This document shows positions 1 through 13,438 of a stretch of DNA of 64,000 nucleotides, one piece after another. A program made the position numbers and the translations under genes. Position 1 is the stretch's first letter; every line of letters begins with the position of its first letter. Under the pieces are notes generated by a model. It searched no databases and was not told the DNA's origin. It saw only the letters and a list, made by a program, of their open reading frames with translations. The DNA is from Planococcus citri (Eukaryota; Arthropoda; Insecta; Hemiptera; Pseudococcidae): contig NC_088677.1 in NCBI RefSeq assembly GCF_950023065.1, positions 23,147,230-23,211,229 of the forward strand, read 5' to 3'.

Positions 1-143
1 GCGTATTAGTCGCTGTTTTCCTTTCGGTTCAGCACATAATCAAAGGTGCTCGGGACTGGCTTTGATCCAAAATTTCTATTTTAAATCAAATGTCATTGTG
101 AGAAGATGATCGAAGAAGAATAGTTTTTGAAATTTGTTTTGTT

Positions 144-262
144 TATAAAATCGATACCTATACGTATCAATGTCTGTGATTATCGGATCACAATCACATT
201 CTGTTACTGTTAGATACGCTTCTGTGTTAAAAAGTAGCGTAAACATGTTCTCAATGACTAAG
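144..262 (+). promoter_or_regulatory. Candidate TATA box and first exon of PyK
   Basis: TATAAAA lies at 144-150. An ATG at 245 with A at -3 opens six codons (245-262) ending AAG before GTACCA. If joined to the acceptor at 331 it stays in frame with the pyruvate kinase start. The 69-bp intron would fit the other short introns of the gene. The donor is weaker than consensus, and the first exon could instead be non-coding. Confidence 0.35.
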
Positions 263-334
263 GTACCATCGATTAGATTTATTTTATCACCGGTTACTTC
301 TGTATTGTAATGTGTTATCTGGTAATTTCAGGCA

Positions 335-3300
335 ATGGCAGTGTATACATCTCATCTCGACCACATGTGCGCTTTGGATATCGATTCCAAAACCTCATTT
401 GTACGTCTGTCTGGTATCATTTGCACGATTGGTACGTATCCTGCAGATCATTATTGTTTTTCGATGTACGAACAGTACGAACAGATCACCACTAATTACA
501 CGTTTTTTTTTATACAGGACCTGCTTCTCAAGCTGTTGAGAAATTAGAAGATATGATCGATGCCGGAATGAACATAGCTCGTTTGAATTTCTCTCACGGT
601 TCGTACGAATATCACGCTGGAACGATCGCCAATGTCCGACAAGCTGCTGTCAATTATGGTAAAAAAATCGGTATACCTTGCTCTTTGGGTATTGCTTTGG
701 ATACGAAAGGACCTGAAATTCGTACCGGACTTCTAGAAGGTGTAAGTATGATGAGACGAACTCTTGGGCGAATACGTATATAATTTATCGTGTTTAATAA
801 TTCGCGACCTTCTGCTTATAGGGAGCAAGCGCTGAAATCGAATTGAAAAAAGGAAATTCCATCGTACTGACAACCGATAAAAATTATTACGAAAAAGGCA
901 ACGTAGATAAAGTCTACGTAGATTACGTTAATATTGTCAATGTTATCAAGAAAGGAAATCGAGTATTCGTCGATGACGGTTTAATGTCTCTTATTGTAGA
1001 AGAAGTCGGTAAGAAGAGAAAGCGTTAAGTTTTAATTTCTTATATAAAACTAGATCACTGAAGCGATGTATCTAATTCTAGGTGCTGATTATTTGAAATG
1101 CACCATTGAAAATGGTGGTATGTTGGGAAGCCGTAAAGGTATCAATTTACCCGGCGTACCTGTCGATTTACCTGCCGTATCGGAAAAAGATACCAAAGAT
1201 TTGAGATTCGGCGTTGAACAAGGCGTTGATATGGTTTTCGCTTCATTTATTCGCGATGCTGCCGGTGTCGAAGCAATTAGAAAAATTCTAGGTAATTTTA
1301 ATCCATCGTTTCGTTTTACTACGCCGATGAGTTCTTTTTTTAACGCGGTGATCCGTTTCTTTCTATAGGTGAAGATGGTAAAAAAATTAAAATTATTCCA
1401 AAAATCGAAAACCATCAAGGTATCAAGAATATCGACTCTATTATCGAAGCTTCCGATGGTATTATGGTGGCTCGAGGAGATATGGGTATCGAAATTCCGC
1501 CCGAAAAAGTATTCCTTGCTCAGAAATCCATTATCGCCAAATGCAACAGAGTAAGCTCGCAGGATTAGTTTCGTGTCACGATTGTATGCATTCCGAGCAA
1601 AGTTTTCTTTCAAGTGGTTCTCGAAAAAAACTGTCATTTTCGGTTTCGTAAAAGCTTCATCTGTAGAGTCTAGTTGGCTGGTATTTTATCTCGAGTGGAG
1701 AGTATTACGTGTAATGGTATAATTTTGTTTATCTGTTTTGTACAGACCTGAGACTCGACGTATTAATATCTCAGATAAGAGAACGAAATTAGTCTACGGT
1801 TAAATGCTTCATTAAATTATGTGCTAATATTACGCGTGTGTGTGGATACGAGGGGCTCGAGTAATCATTTTAATGAAATTCTTCTCGGAATAGTACATCG
1901 TACATCGTTGACCTTTACGTAATATAAATGATATTATAATTAATTTTATCGAAAAATTTAGGCTGGTAAACCGGTAATTTGCGCTACGCAAATGTTGGAA
2001 TCCATGGTGAAGAAGCCGAGAGCTACGAGAGCCGAATCTTCTGACGTTGCGAACGCGATTTTGGATGGCGCTGACTGCGTCATGTTATCCGGAGAAACGG
2101 CTAAAGGAGAATATCCAATTCAGTGTGTGCAAACTATGGCTAATATTTGCAAAGAAGCCGAAGCTGCTATTTGGCATAATCAGTTATTCAACGAGCTGTG
2201 CAGTAAAGTAAGTTGACAGATGACTTGTCAAACTTGACCACCAGTACCTCGGATTCATTTTATATCTCTTGAGACTTTTTTTGATTGATTGAATTTTTGT
2301 CATTTTCACCCCTTTTCCATTTAATTTGCTTCCAAGTCTCAAGAATAATGAGTAATTTCGTACTAGAACACGTACAGGGATTGTGCTCGGTTACTTCAAG
2401 TTACTAAAGTTACTATTGGTCACTAAAAGTTACTTTTTCCAAGTTTTTTCACAAATTTCCTTTTTTTTCTCAAAATGTTAACCAACATTCTACGAAAAAA
2501 AAACCAACATTGCTTTTATTTAAATGGCATCACTGCTTTTTCAGCGTGACAAATTTTATTTTTTCAGTTTTCATGATTTTTCTTTTGAAATGTACTTAGA
2601 GGTTTTCTAATTTCGACAGGTATTATTATTTTTGAATTTCTCGTTGGTTTTTAGTGGATTTTCTCATGTTTTGATTGATTTTTACATCTTAAATTTTGAT
2701 GGTGATTTTTTTCCAATATAATTTTTTTATGATTTTGCCCTGAATTTTGATGCTGTTTTTAGCCTGAATTTTCGCTCAATTTCAACACCTTGAATTCTCG
2801 TGATTTTTTCATAAAAATTTTGCCTCGAGCTTGTGTGATTTTATTGCTCAAATAGTCGGAATTTCTCCTTATTTTGGTTCGATGGCTTTTTTTGAATTTT
2901 GTGATTTTTTTTCTTCGCCGATTTGGTGAGTTTTCTTTGGAATTTTTGTAGATTTTTCCTTACAGGTATGATTTTTTTGAATTTTCACGAGTTTTCTTTT
3001 TTCAAGTTTTTCGATGATTTTTTTGGAATTTCCATTTTTTTTTTCTTTTTTCAAATTTTGGCAAAGTTTCTTCAGTTTTGACAGACTTTTTTAACTTTGA
3101 ATTTTCACAATTCTATAGTTTTGTTCTAAATTGTGGTCATTTTTCCCCTAAATTTTGACTGCATTTTTTTCATTTCAACAGTTTTTTTTTGAATTTCGTG
3201 CTTTAAAAAAACAAAAGATGTTTTTGTTCACATTTTTGTGGAATTATGAGTTTTTCTCTTCCAAAAACCACGATTTCCTTTAAATTTTGATCTTTTTTTT

Positions 3301-6300
3301 CGAGAAGGGAGGGAACCCTCTTCAAGATTTGATGACGTTATTTTTTTTTTATTTTCACCTTTTGTGGTGGATTTTCCTGCATCTTGATACCTTTCATTCG
3401 TTGATCCCTCTCTCTCTTTTCCTCCGGATTTCCTCTCTCTTTGAACATTTTTTTTTTCAAGTTCGAATTATTTTTTGTGTCGAATCCTCTTCAGTTTTGC
3501 TAGAAATTTTTCGATGATTTTTCTCAAAAATTTATCGATTCATTTCGGAATTTATATCTAATTTTAACTCTCGTGAGTTCTCTGTTTTGAACTCTTAATG
3601 ATTTTTGCTGAACTGAATTTTCGAGAGTTTTCTATTTTCATAATTTCCATAATTTCGTTTTGAATTTTATTGATTCGTTTTTCTGTCTAAATTTTTGTTC
3701 TCAATTTTGGAGAAACCTTTTTTCTTGAATTTTCGAGATTTTTTATGAAATGTTCTCTCAATTTAGCCCCAAATTCAAGTAATTTTTTCTGCTTAAATTT
3801 TTGCAGAATTTCCTCGTTTACAGATTTTTTTGAGTTTTTGAGAGTTTTTTTGGACTTTGAGACTTGATAGTTTTATTTTGAATTTTTTTGAGGGTTTCTT
3901 GATTTTTTTTCAAGTTTTATTCTTTTGAATTCTCGTATATTTTATTTTCCAACTTTTCGACAATTTTCCCCGAATTTTCGTATTTTTTTCTGTGTCCAAA
4001 TTTTTGTGAAGTTTTCGCAATTTTATCGTTGAATTTCGTGAGTTTTTTCCAATTCTTGCATCCTCGTGGTTTTTTGCAACCTTTTTAATTTTGACAAAAC
4101 TCGGTTTTTTGGTTCGTTTTGAATTTTGCTCTTGAGTTTTAATCTTAGGGACTTGTGATTTTGATTTATCAAAAGAAGATCACGAAGAGGTTTTTTAACA
4201 TTATTTTTTGACTATTTTTTTTCTCTCCAGATCATGATCTTTGCTTTGCTTCCTGTTTTGTTCATTTTCTCTCAATTTCAATAATTTTCTCAACTTTTTT
4301 CCATTTTTTTTTTTGAATCATGTCAATTTTTGACAATTTTTTAAAATGATTTTCACAAACCAATTTTTTTCCCAAATTTGAATTGCAATCTCCCCCCTCT
4401 CCCTCCCCTTTCCTGTTAGCCCAAATTTTATTGATTTTTTCATGCTTAAATTTTCGCAAAATTACCCCGTTTACAGAATTTTTTGAGTTTTTTTGGACTT
4501 TGAGACTAGATGGCTCATTTTAGATTTTCTTGAGGATTTCTTGATAGATTTTATTTTCCAACTTTTCGACGATTTTCCTTGAATTTTCCTGTTTTTTTTT
4601 AGAAGTTTTCGCAATTTTATCGTTAAATTTCGTGAGTTTTTTTTCAATTCTTGCGACGTTTTTTCTTGAATTTTAGTGCTTTTTAACTTGATTTTTTCGG
4701 TGGAGTTTTTCTACTTTTAATTGAATTTTTATTCTGGATCTTCGTGTTTTTTTTCAACTTTTCAAATTTTGACAAAACTCTGTTTTTTGGTTCATTTAGA
4801 ATTTCGCTCTCGAGTTTTATTCTTAGGGACTTACGATTTTGATTTATTAAAAGAAGATCAGGAAGAGGTTCTTCAACATTATTTTTTGACTATTTTTTTA
4901 CTCTACAGATCTTTATCTTTGTTCTGCTTCCTGTTTTGGTCATTTTCTCTCGATTTCAATAATTTTCTCAACTTTTTTCCATTTTTTTTTTGATCATGTC
5001 AATTTTTGACAATTTTGATGGAGGATTTTCTCCTCTTTTTGAAGCAAGGTAATTTTTTTGTATTCAATTTTTTTAAATGATTTTCACAAATCACATATTT
5101 TCCAAATTTGGATTGCAATCTCCCTCCTCCCCCTTCCTTTCCTGTTGATTTTAATAAGTTTCCCGTTCTAAAATAATTCTTTTCATTTATGAATTTTTTT
5201 ACAAATTTTTTTTTATTATTTCTCAGCCTCCGAATAATTTTTTTTCCATCATAAATCCTCGCTCATGTCAACATTTCTGCTATTTTACAATTGGTATTTT
5301 AGTGTTTGATTTTTTGAAATGATTTCGAATAAAAGATTCAATTTCGTTCCTCTCTGTTTCGGTAGACTTCCCCCTTTTCTTTCAATTTTGCCATTTTTTC
5401 AGTAGTTCGACACATTTTTCGATTATGTTTCCGGAATCCGATATTTTTTTCATGCTTTCTTTTCGCATTTTGATCTACGAGTAGTTTACTTTCGAAATGT
5501 TGATAATTATCTGTTTTGAGCTGTTGCTAGTTTTTTTTTTTTTTCAAAAATGGTTTTTATTCGAATTTTGATGTTTTTATTCAGTGTTTTTTGAAAAAAA
5601 CTGCTATCGAAATTTTTGTTACGATTTGTTTTCCTTTGAAATCTAAATAAAATGTAATGTTTTGTATGCATTGACGTTTTTTGGTTGCCACTTTTTTAGT
5701 TTTTTTTTTTTTGCATAAACTTTTTTTTGGGGTTACTTTTTCTGGTTTTTTTGGTTACTAAAGTTACTTTTTGAAAGAAAAATGTGAATACAATCCCTCC
5801 ACGTACTTTATGTCGTTATTAATTGAATATCCGTGAAAAATAAAATTTCCAAAAATGTGACTTGGTCGCTTTCTGCACCCATCGATTCAATTAATGGTCG
5901 ATTCATTTTCACAGGTTGAAACACCTACCGACGCTACTCAATCTGTAGCCATCGCAGCTGTCGAAGCGGCTCACAAATGCAACGCTGCCGCCATCATTGT
6001 GATCACCACATCCGGCAGATCGGCTCATCTGATCTCGAAATACAGACCGAGCTGTCCCATCATCGCAGTTACAAGGTACCAGCAAGTAGCTCGGCAAAGC
6101 CATTTGCATCGGGCTATCCTTCCATTATACTACGAAGGTACGAGTTAATACTCGAGTACATATGTACTTTTTAATCACTCATCTAGAAGACGGTTTCTTA
6201 ATTCCAAGTACATATGATTTACAGCTTCTCAACAAGCCGACTGGTTGAAGGATGTTGATTGCCGAGTACAATACGGTATTCAATTCGGTACCTGCCGAGG

Positions 6301-6409
6301 TTTCATTAAAGCCAAAGACCCGATCGTTGTGGTCACCGGATGGCGCCAAGGATCAGGATTTACCAACACAATGCGCGTAGTGTACGTAGGAGATAAAGCT
6401 GATATGTAA
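335..6409 (+). CDS. PyK: Pyruvate kinase, eight coding exons
   Basis: Final glycolytic enzyme, cytosolic: phosphoenolpyruvate plus ADP gives pyruvate plus ATP. Coding exons by GT-AG junctions and reading frame: 335-431, 518-741, 822-1008, 1082-1291, 1369-1550, 1962-2207, 5915-6137, 6225-6409, giving 517 residues, close to the usual animal length. Visible catalytic residues: Arg54/Asn56/Ser58 in NIARLNFSHG, Asp94 and Arg101 in LDTKGPEIRTG, Lys251 and Glu253 in PKIENHQG, Asp277 in GDMGIE, Thr309 in CATQMLESM. All sit 19 residues before the human PKM numbering, so there are no indels through the catalytic core. The C-terminal TGWRQGSGFTNTMRV effector-loop segment is intact. A splice acceptor at 330-331 shows an upstream exon: an in-frame ATG at 245 joined through a 69-bp intron (263-331) would add seven residues. 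The family call is certain; only the exact N-terminus is open. Confidence 0.96.
2375..5799 (+). mobile_element. Non-coding DNA transposon in PyK intron 6 (family A, copy 1)
   Basis: Ends in inverted CAGGGATTGT / ACAATCCCT termini followed inside by subterminal AGTTACT/AAAGTTACTTT blocks, and is flanked by a direct 6-bp duplication CACGTA (2369-2374 and 5800-5805). The interior is T-rich on this strand, with degenerate short phrases (GAATTTTCGTGAG-like), and no convincing ORF. Inverted copies occur at about 10,640-12,941 and 26,580-30,034. It accounts for nearly all of the 3.7-kb sixth intron. Terminal sequence and AGTTACT subterminal repeats recall hAT elements, but the 6-bp duplication does not fit the 8 bp of hAT, so the superfamily is open. 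Confidence 0.8.
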
Positions 6410-9400
6410 ACGGGAATAATACGATGGTGTTTTTTCTATATTGTTGTCGCTTGCAAAATGGGCTCGTGGTCAAAGATATCTTTTTTGTTTTTTTTCTCTT
6501 TTTTTTTGTTTGTTTCTTTTGACAGTATTTGAAAAGTATTCGATAAATTTAAAACTCTGTATTGGCGCCCAGCGCCGAATGAATTTCGTTGAAAAGTATT
6601 TTTTCCAATTAGTATTTTATCTATACATTTTTTTAATGCTTTAATACATCATTCAAAATTATATCATTTATTTTTTAAGTCGTTGAAAATGACTACGTTA
6701 ATTTTATTATTTTTAGTTCGGGTATTACTTTATCTACGTACCTTTTTTTTTTCCTTCGAAAATACGAATATCAGATCAATTTACGAATATAAATACGTAG
6801 TACGTTACTGTAATAAACATTCAAGCCGATTTTTTTTCTTAATTTTAAGTGCTTGTGGGATCTACTAACAATTTTTGAGGGATTTTCGACAATAACACTA
6901 ACAACAGCTTATCTTTTTTTATTCCCTGATATTATATTCGCATTCAATAATACAATACCTTCCTACGCAGTGAGATACTCGGCGAAAAAAACCCAAATAT
7001 TTTATTAAAATCTAGTCAAAATCTACGTTGCTATTTTTGTTTTTTACATAACCATATTCGTAATCCGTCATAGTGATAAAAGTTGATTGTCTTTTGTGAT
7101 TTATTTGACATTCCTCGTTTTACGGTGATTTGTGTGCTAACACGGTGTTCGGTTTTGGTTTGAAAAAAGTCTGATTTAACCAACGTTGTGTTTGTAAATT
7201 AGGCGTTAAGTTGTATGTGAATGTGGTAGCGTTGAAAATTTTCTCTCTTGGAAAAAAATTTTTCTTTGAACGAAACGATTAACTGCAGAGTATAATGAAA
7301 TAAAATCAGTATAATTCCGTTACGAAGTAAATTCCTGATTAAGTTAACCCTTCGGGACGAAAAACATAAACCTTGTGATTATTGAGTAATTCCTTTTTTA
7401 TTTACGAACGTAGTTCCTTTTTAAGATAAGCTTGGCACGACTATTATTGGTGTGTATGTGTGTTGTAAGTTGATGAAATATAATTTTGACAAGAATAGAG
7501 AATTTTTATTGAAAGTGGGTTGCATTATTATTATTGTGCAAGCGATGGAAGGTGTTTTCAATGCAAATGTAGTGTTGGTATATCTTAATATCATCTTAAT
7601 GGGATTAACATGTAGTAGCATTGTGGTAAAATAATTCTAATTATCGATTATGTTATGTGATAATTTAATTAAATGGAGACACATTATTCGATACGAGACG
7701 CTGCTTGTGCAAGATCCGTGATCTAAAGATTTTCACTGAGACGATGATTTCTCTCGAATTGACAATTTACGAGTAAGACATCACTACGAAGTAATTATCT
7801 TGATGTTGTGACTTTTTTGTGTTGTTTTAGTGCTCTAAAATTGGTGTTGGGGCTTCAATGTATGTAGTAAATGAGTTGAAATTGTGGTTGTGGGTGGTAG
7901 AGACAGAGAGCTAGAGAATTAATATTGAGATAAAAAAAATATTCAAAATTTGAAAATGAGTCCTTAACAGGAATGATTCTTGATCAAACCTACGCAAACG
8001 TGTACATTCATACTTTAAAACATATCTGTCATTCGTCTTCATATTATGGAAATTAATATGATATCATCACCGACACACCGAAAAACTTTTTCAGCGAGAA
8101 TTCATCTTTATAGTTTATTTCCTTTTTAAAATAGTACATCTGCAATTCGATAAATTACAGCTTGATGCTAAAATTAATTTAATTTAATGGAAATTTAATT
8201 CATTTGGGGTATTCATTTTCCTTTCAATTTTCATATCTTTCATTATCACGCTTCATAATTATGGCGAAAATAGAGAAGGTAGCTGAAGCGAAAATATTAT
8301 CATTTTTTCCAAGTTCATTTTTGATTCATCATCACCCCAAATTGATTTTACCTTTACCTAATCGTAATATTGAAAAATGTAACACTTATTGACCAATTTT
8401 TTCATTCCATGATAGGCCTCAGGCTCAGGTGTGACTAATTACAGACTGAATGAATACATAAGTTCATAATGGAATCGGAAATCGCATCGAAAAACTTAAC
8501 TTATTAAACGGTTTCAAGGTATAGTTGATTTTATTGCTACTACCTGAAAATTTAAAATCATTGGTGAAAATGTAGGCTAATAAAGGTACATAGGTACATT
8601 TTTGTGTGTCTTATTTGTGTTCGTGGGCATTCAAAATCATTTTCATTAATATCTACTTACCTACTAAATTTATTTTTATTCTAGTTTTAATTAATTTATG
8701 ATTACATAAATGTGTACCTAATTGAAGTTTATCATTACAGATTGGCTGATCAGATCTTAACGCATTGAAGATATTGAGGAATTTTAAAATGATGTACCTA
8801 TTCGGAAGTTATTGGATTTCTTGCTCGTAATTTGTATAAATTTTGTTTCTGTACCAGAAAGATTGTATAAAAAGAAGAGAATAAAATTATTCGTCGAAGA
8901 TATTACATTTTTTTGCCATTAATTTTTACTTAATCGATTTTTTGATCCAGATTTTAAATTCAAAAGATATAAGAGCTAGTAAATAAAAGTAGACTAAAAT
9001 CACTACGTCATTTTCCATGGTATCTAACGGATTTTTTTGTTGAAAAAATCACTACTTTTTTCACTACCTGTTTTCAACTAAATTTTTAGAAAACTCTCCA
9101 TGCGACCCCCCCCCCCTCCTTTCTCCCAACACACAAAAAATTTAAAAAATCAAATTTTTCACAGGAAAATTTTCAAAAAATAAAATTGGAAAAAAATTTG
9201 TACACAAAGGATTTCTTAATTTCGATCAATTTTTTCAATAATTTGAAGGTTTTTGTTGCGCATTTGAATTTTTTCTTTTCTTGACTACCTTTTTGACTGA
9301 ATTCATTACTTTTTCAATACTCTCACTACACATTTTTAAAACCACTACATTTTCACTACTTTCGCCACCTGTTAGATATCCTGTATTTTGGAAAAAAATG

Positions 9401-10639
9401 ACACTAAAAGTAAACTTGGACGGTTTTTTGCCCACTTTTTAGAAAATCTGGAATTTCCAAAATATACCCAAAAAGCCTCCAGAACAGCCTGAAACCACCT
9501 ACAATTGAACAGCAAATTGAAAATGGGGTACTAAGTTGATTTCATTTCAACAATAACTCAATTGGGTAAAATGTTGCGGAAATTTCAGTTTTCGAAAATC
9601 TGCTACGGTTCTCAGGAACTACCACTCAAAATGGTTCGAAACCGTTTCCAGTTGATTTGGAGGATCGAAAAGTACGAAAACAGGGCACACACCCAATTTC
9701 AGGTTTTTTGGTCTATTTGGTAAAATTTTGATTTTTTTTTTCATTTTTGACTCAAGTTTGGCTTCTTAAAAATTCATTAAATATCAAAATCGTTTGTGAA
9801 CTCAGAAATTTCAGCTACTGTTTCCAAATTCGTATTCAGAAAATCAAATCACCCCAATTCAAACTAGACAGACGATTATTTCAGCTGATTTTCGAATTAC
9901 GTGATTTGAAATTTTTTTTGATTTGCCATTAAAATAAAAGGTCACAGGTGTGGAAATGACTTACGTAACTTTTTTTGTAAGGATTATAAAATTACTTACT
10001 TATTCTCATACGCGAATTCACATTCTATAATTTATGGAAGGAAATTTGTACTCACCTGAAACAAAGAAAAATTAAGGTGGATTAGTTAGTTATTTATAAA
10101 ATTACTAATCTATCAACAAACACATACATAAAATAATAATGGTCGAAGGCTTGAAACTAATTTTAGTATTTTTTAAATCTTTTCAAAATCGATGGTTCTG
10201 CATTTAATAAGCCATTTAGCATGAAACGAATAATCGCAAACACAGCGAATTTTTGATATTTTATAATGTTGGTAGGCGTATTGGCATCATTTACGTGCGA
10301 GAAACACTGACGCGGCACAAAAGTTGCCTATACAACTTTCGAAGGAGTAAATTTTTGAGATTTGACCAAAGCACTTTAGCACCTTAAGGCGATTTTTTCG
10401 TAGATACGTCGTATTGATGTACATATAAAAAATGACCTCAAGGTGAATTACCAAAAAATAGAGTTCAAGATAATTTTTGAATTTAAACTCGGTTTCAGTA
10501 AATGAAAAATATTGAAAACTTTACATTTTTACATTGTTCACTTCAAACTGAGTTTTGAACTTTGACTAAATGCAAGAAAAATGCACCTCCAAACAGTAAT
10601 TATGCAAATTTGACAGTACGCTAATCTTTTTGACCTTTA
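6410..10639. other. PyK 3-prime UTR, then gene-free intergenic DNA
   Basis: The first few hundred bases are 3-prime UTR of PyK. Beyond about 6,850 I find no exon-like or coding signal; the longest open frames are short and have no recognisable protein character. The stretch 9,000-9,900 repeats CACTAC-rich phrases and looks like decayed repeat sequence without definable ends. Confidence 0.5.
6812..6817 (+). terminator. Candidate polyadenylation signal of PyK
   Basis: AATAAA about 400 bp after the PyK stop codon, the first canonical hexamer I see on the plus strand. Cleavage would follow within about 30 bp. A second AATAAA near 8,880 could serve a longer transcript. Confidence 0.45.
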
Positions 10640-12941
10640 AAACGCATTAATAATATGCTTCGAGTGTTGAGAAACAATGAACAATAATTTGTAAAAAAAT
10701 TCCACGAATAAGAAGAATTATTTCAGAACGGAAAAATTATTAAAATCAACATGAATGTGAGGTGGGAGAGGGGGGAGATTGCAATCCAAATTTGGAAAAA
10801 AATTGATTTGTGAAAATAAATTAAAAAATTCAAATACAAAAAAGTGTACCTTGCTTCAAAAAGAAAAAAAAATCCTCCATCAAAACTGTCAAAAATTCAC
10901 ACGATTCAAAAAAAAGATGGAAAAAATGTGACAAAATTATTGAAGTTGAGAGAAAATGACCAAAACAGAAAGCAGAGCAAAGATCAAGATCTGGAGAGAA
11001 AAAAAATAGGCACTCAAAAAATAATGTTGAAACCCCTCTTTGTGATCTTCTTTTAATAAATCAAAATCATAAGCTCCTAAGAATAAAACTCAAAGTGAAA
11101 TTCTAAATGAACCAAAGAACAGATTTTTGTCAAAATTTAAAAAGTTGAAAAAAATCACGAGGATTCTAGAATGAAAATTCGATTTAAAGTGAAAAAACCC
11201 ACCGAAAAAATTAAGGTAAAAGACACTAAAATTTAAGGAAAAACATCGCAAGAATTGAAAAAATAAACTCACGAAATTTAACGATAAAATTGCGAAAATT
11301 TTACAAAATTTGGACACAAAAAAAACACGAAAATTCGGGGAAAATTGTCGAAAAGTTGAAAAATAAAATCCATGAGAATTCAAAAGAATAAAACTTGAAA
11401 AAAAATCAAGAAACCCTCAAAAAAATTCAAAATAAAATCACCAAGTCTCAAAGTCCAAAAAAACTCAAAAACTCAAAAAAATCTGTAAACGAGGAAATTC
11501 TGTAAAAATTTAAGCAGAAAAAATTACTTGAATTTGGGGCTAAATTGAGAGAACATTTCATAAAAAATCTCGAAAATTCAAGAAAAAAGGTTTCTCCGAA
11601 ATAGAGAACAAAAATTTAGACAGAAAAACGAATCAATAAAATTCAAAACAAAATTACGGAAATTATGAAAATAGAAAACTCTCAAAAATTCAGTTCAGCA
11701 AAAATCATTAAGTACTTAAGAGTTCAAAACAGAGAGCTCACGAGAGTTAAAATTAGATATAAATTCCGAAATGGATCGATAAATTTTTGAGAAAAATCAT
11801 CGAAAAATTTCTAGCAAAACTGAAGAGGATTCAACAGAGAAAAATATTTCGAACTTGGAAAACAAAATTGTTCAAAGAGAGAGGAAATCCGGAGGACTTT
11901 CTCTCATAAATAGAAGGTAAGAGGAAAAGAGAGAGAGAGAGGGATCACAACGAATGAAAGATATCAAGATGCAGAAAAATCCACCACAAAAAGTGAAATT
12001 AAAAAAAAAACAAATTCATCAAATCTTGAAGAAGCTTCCCTCCCTTCTCGAAAAAAAATATCAAAATTTAAAGGAAATCATGATTTTTGAAGAAGAAAAA
12101 TGATAATTTCACAAAAATGTGAACAAAAAAATCACTTGTTTTTTTAAAGCACAAAACTCCAAAAAAAACTGTTGAAATGAAAAATGCAGTCAAAATTTAG
12201 GGAAAATATGACCACAATTTAGAACAAAACTATAGAAATAGAATCGTGAAAATTCAAAGTTAAAAAATCCTGTCAAAACTGAAGAAACTTTGCCAAAATT
12301 AGAAAAAAGAATAAAAATGGAAATTCCGAGAAAATCATCGAAAAACTTGAAAGAAGAGAACTCGCGTAAATTCAAAAAAAAATCATCCCCGTCAGAATAG
12401 GGGAAATAACAGAAATTCAAACGAAAACTCACCAAATCGGCGAAGAAAAACATTCACAAAATTCAAAAAAAAAACCATTGAACCAAAATAAGGAGAAATC
12501 CCGACTATTTGTGCAATAAAATCACACAAGCTCGAGGGAAAATTTTTATGAAAAAATCACGAGAATTCAAGGTGATAACATTGGGCAAAAATTCAGGTTA
12601 AAAACATCTTCAATCTAAAAACCATGGAGAAATTCAAAAATAATAATACCTACCTGTCGAAATTAGAAAACCCGAAGTAGGTACATTTCAAAAGTAAAAT
12701 CATCAAAACTGAAAATATAAAATTCGTAATGCTGAAAAAGCAGTGATGCCATTTAAATAAATGCAATGTTTTTTTCGAAGAATTTTGGATACAATTTTTA
12801 AAAAAAAAAAGGAAATTTGTGAAAAAAAACTCAGAAAAATAACTTTCAGTAACCAACATTTCAAAAAAGTAACCAAAAGTTACTATTATCTAGTAACTGT
12901 AGTAACTTGATTACTTAAACAGTAACGTAGTACAATCCCTG
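10640..12941 (-). mobile_element. Family A transposon, copy 2, truncated
   Basis: Reverse-oriented relative of the PyK-intron element. From 12,941 (CAATCCCTG terminus with AGTAAC subterminal repeats) leftward, the sequence follows the intron copy in reverse complement to about 10,640, roughly matching intron positions 2,375-5,250. The other terminus is not found, so this copy has lost one end. No target duplication can be assigned. The A-rich open frames within it are not coding. Confidence 0.7.
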
Positions 12942-13438
12942 AAAAAAGTTCACGTAAACGGTTTTTTTTTTTGTTGAAAAATTCAAACATCGAAGTAGGC
13001 AATCGTTCAAAGAATGGTTTGAACTTTGAACGGTACCAATTGTTAGTTTGATAATTCATTTCAAGATACTCAGCTGTCAACTTAAATTATTATCGAATTT
13101 AAGGCTTAAGCAACGATTATCGAGTAGGTAGGTAAAAGTCTAAACAGAATTATATATACGATAGGTATCAAATTTTATTTATTCATTTGATATTTTTTCT
13201 TACCTTAAACCATGTAACTAACTAACTATATTTTCAATAACAATAATGCACTCACTCAGCCAACAAAACACAAAAATAGGACAATAAGTATAACGATAAC
13301 AAGAAAATAAAATTGAAATTAGGACAGTTGTAACAACAAAAAATTCAACAATTTCAGAACAAATTTACAAATTCGAGGAAAACAAACAAACAAATTATTC
13401 TAATCACATAACACCAAAGTAATAATTTATCAACTTAT
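12942..13438. other. 3-prime flank of array gene 1
   Basis: AT-rich, no coding signal. Probably the 3-prime UTR and downstream DNA of the minus-strand gene ending at 13,439. Confidence 0.4.

Noticed and set aside
553..1554. A series of short open frames read as separate small genes or a broken pyruvate kinase
   Set aside because: They are exons of one gene: every break coincides with GT-AG junctions in the right phase and the joined frame is complete with all catalytic residues.
1089..1637. 182-residue minus-strand open frame
   Set aside because: It is the antisense shadow of pyruvate kinase exons 4 and 5 and their intron.
2375..5799. Assignment of the PyK-intron transposon to hAT
   Set aside because: Termini and AGTTACT repeats fit, but two copies show 6-bp target duplications and not 8 bp, so I left it unclassified.
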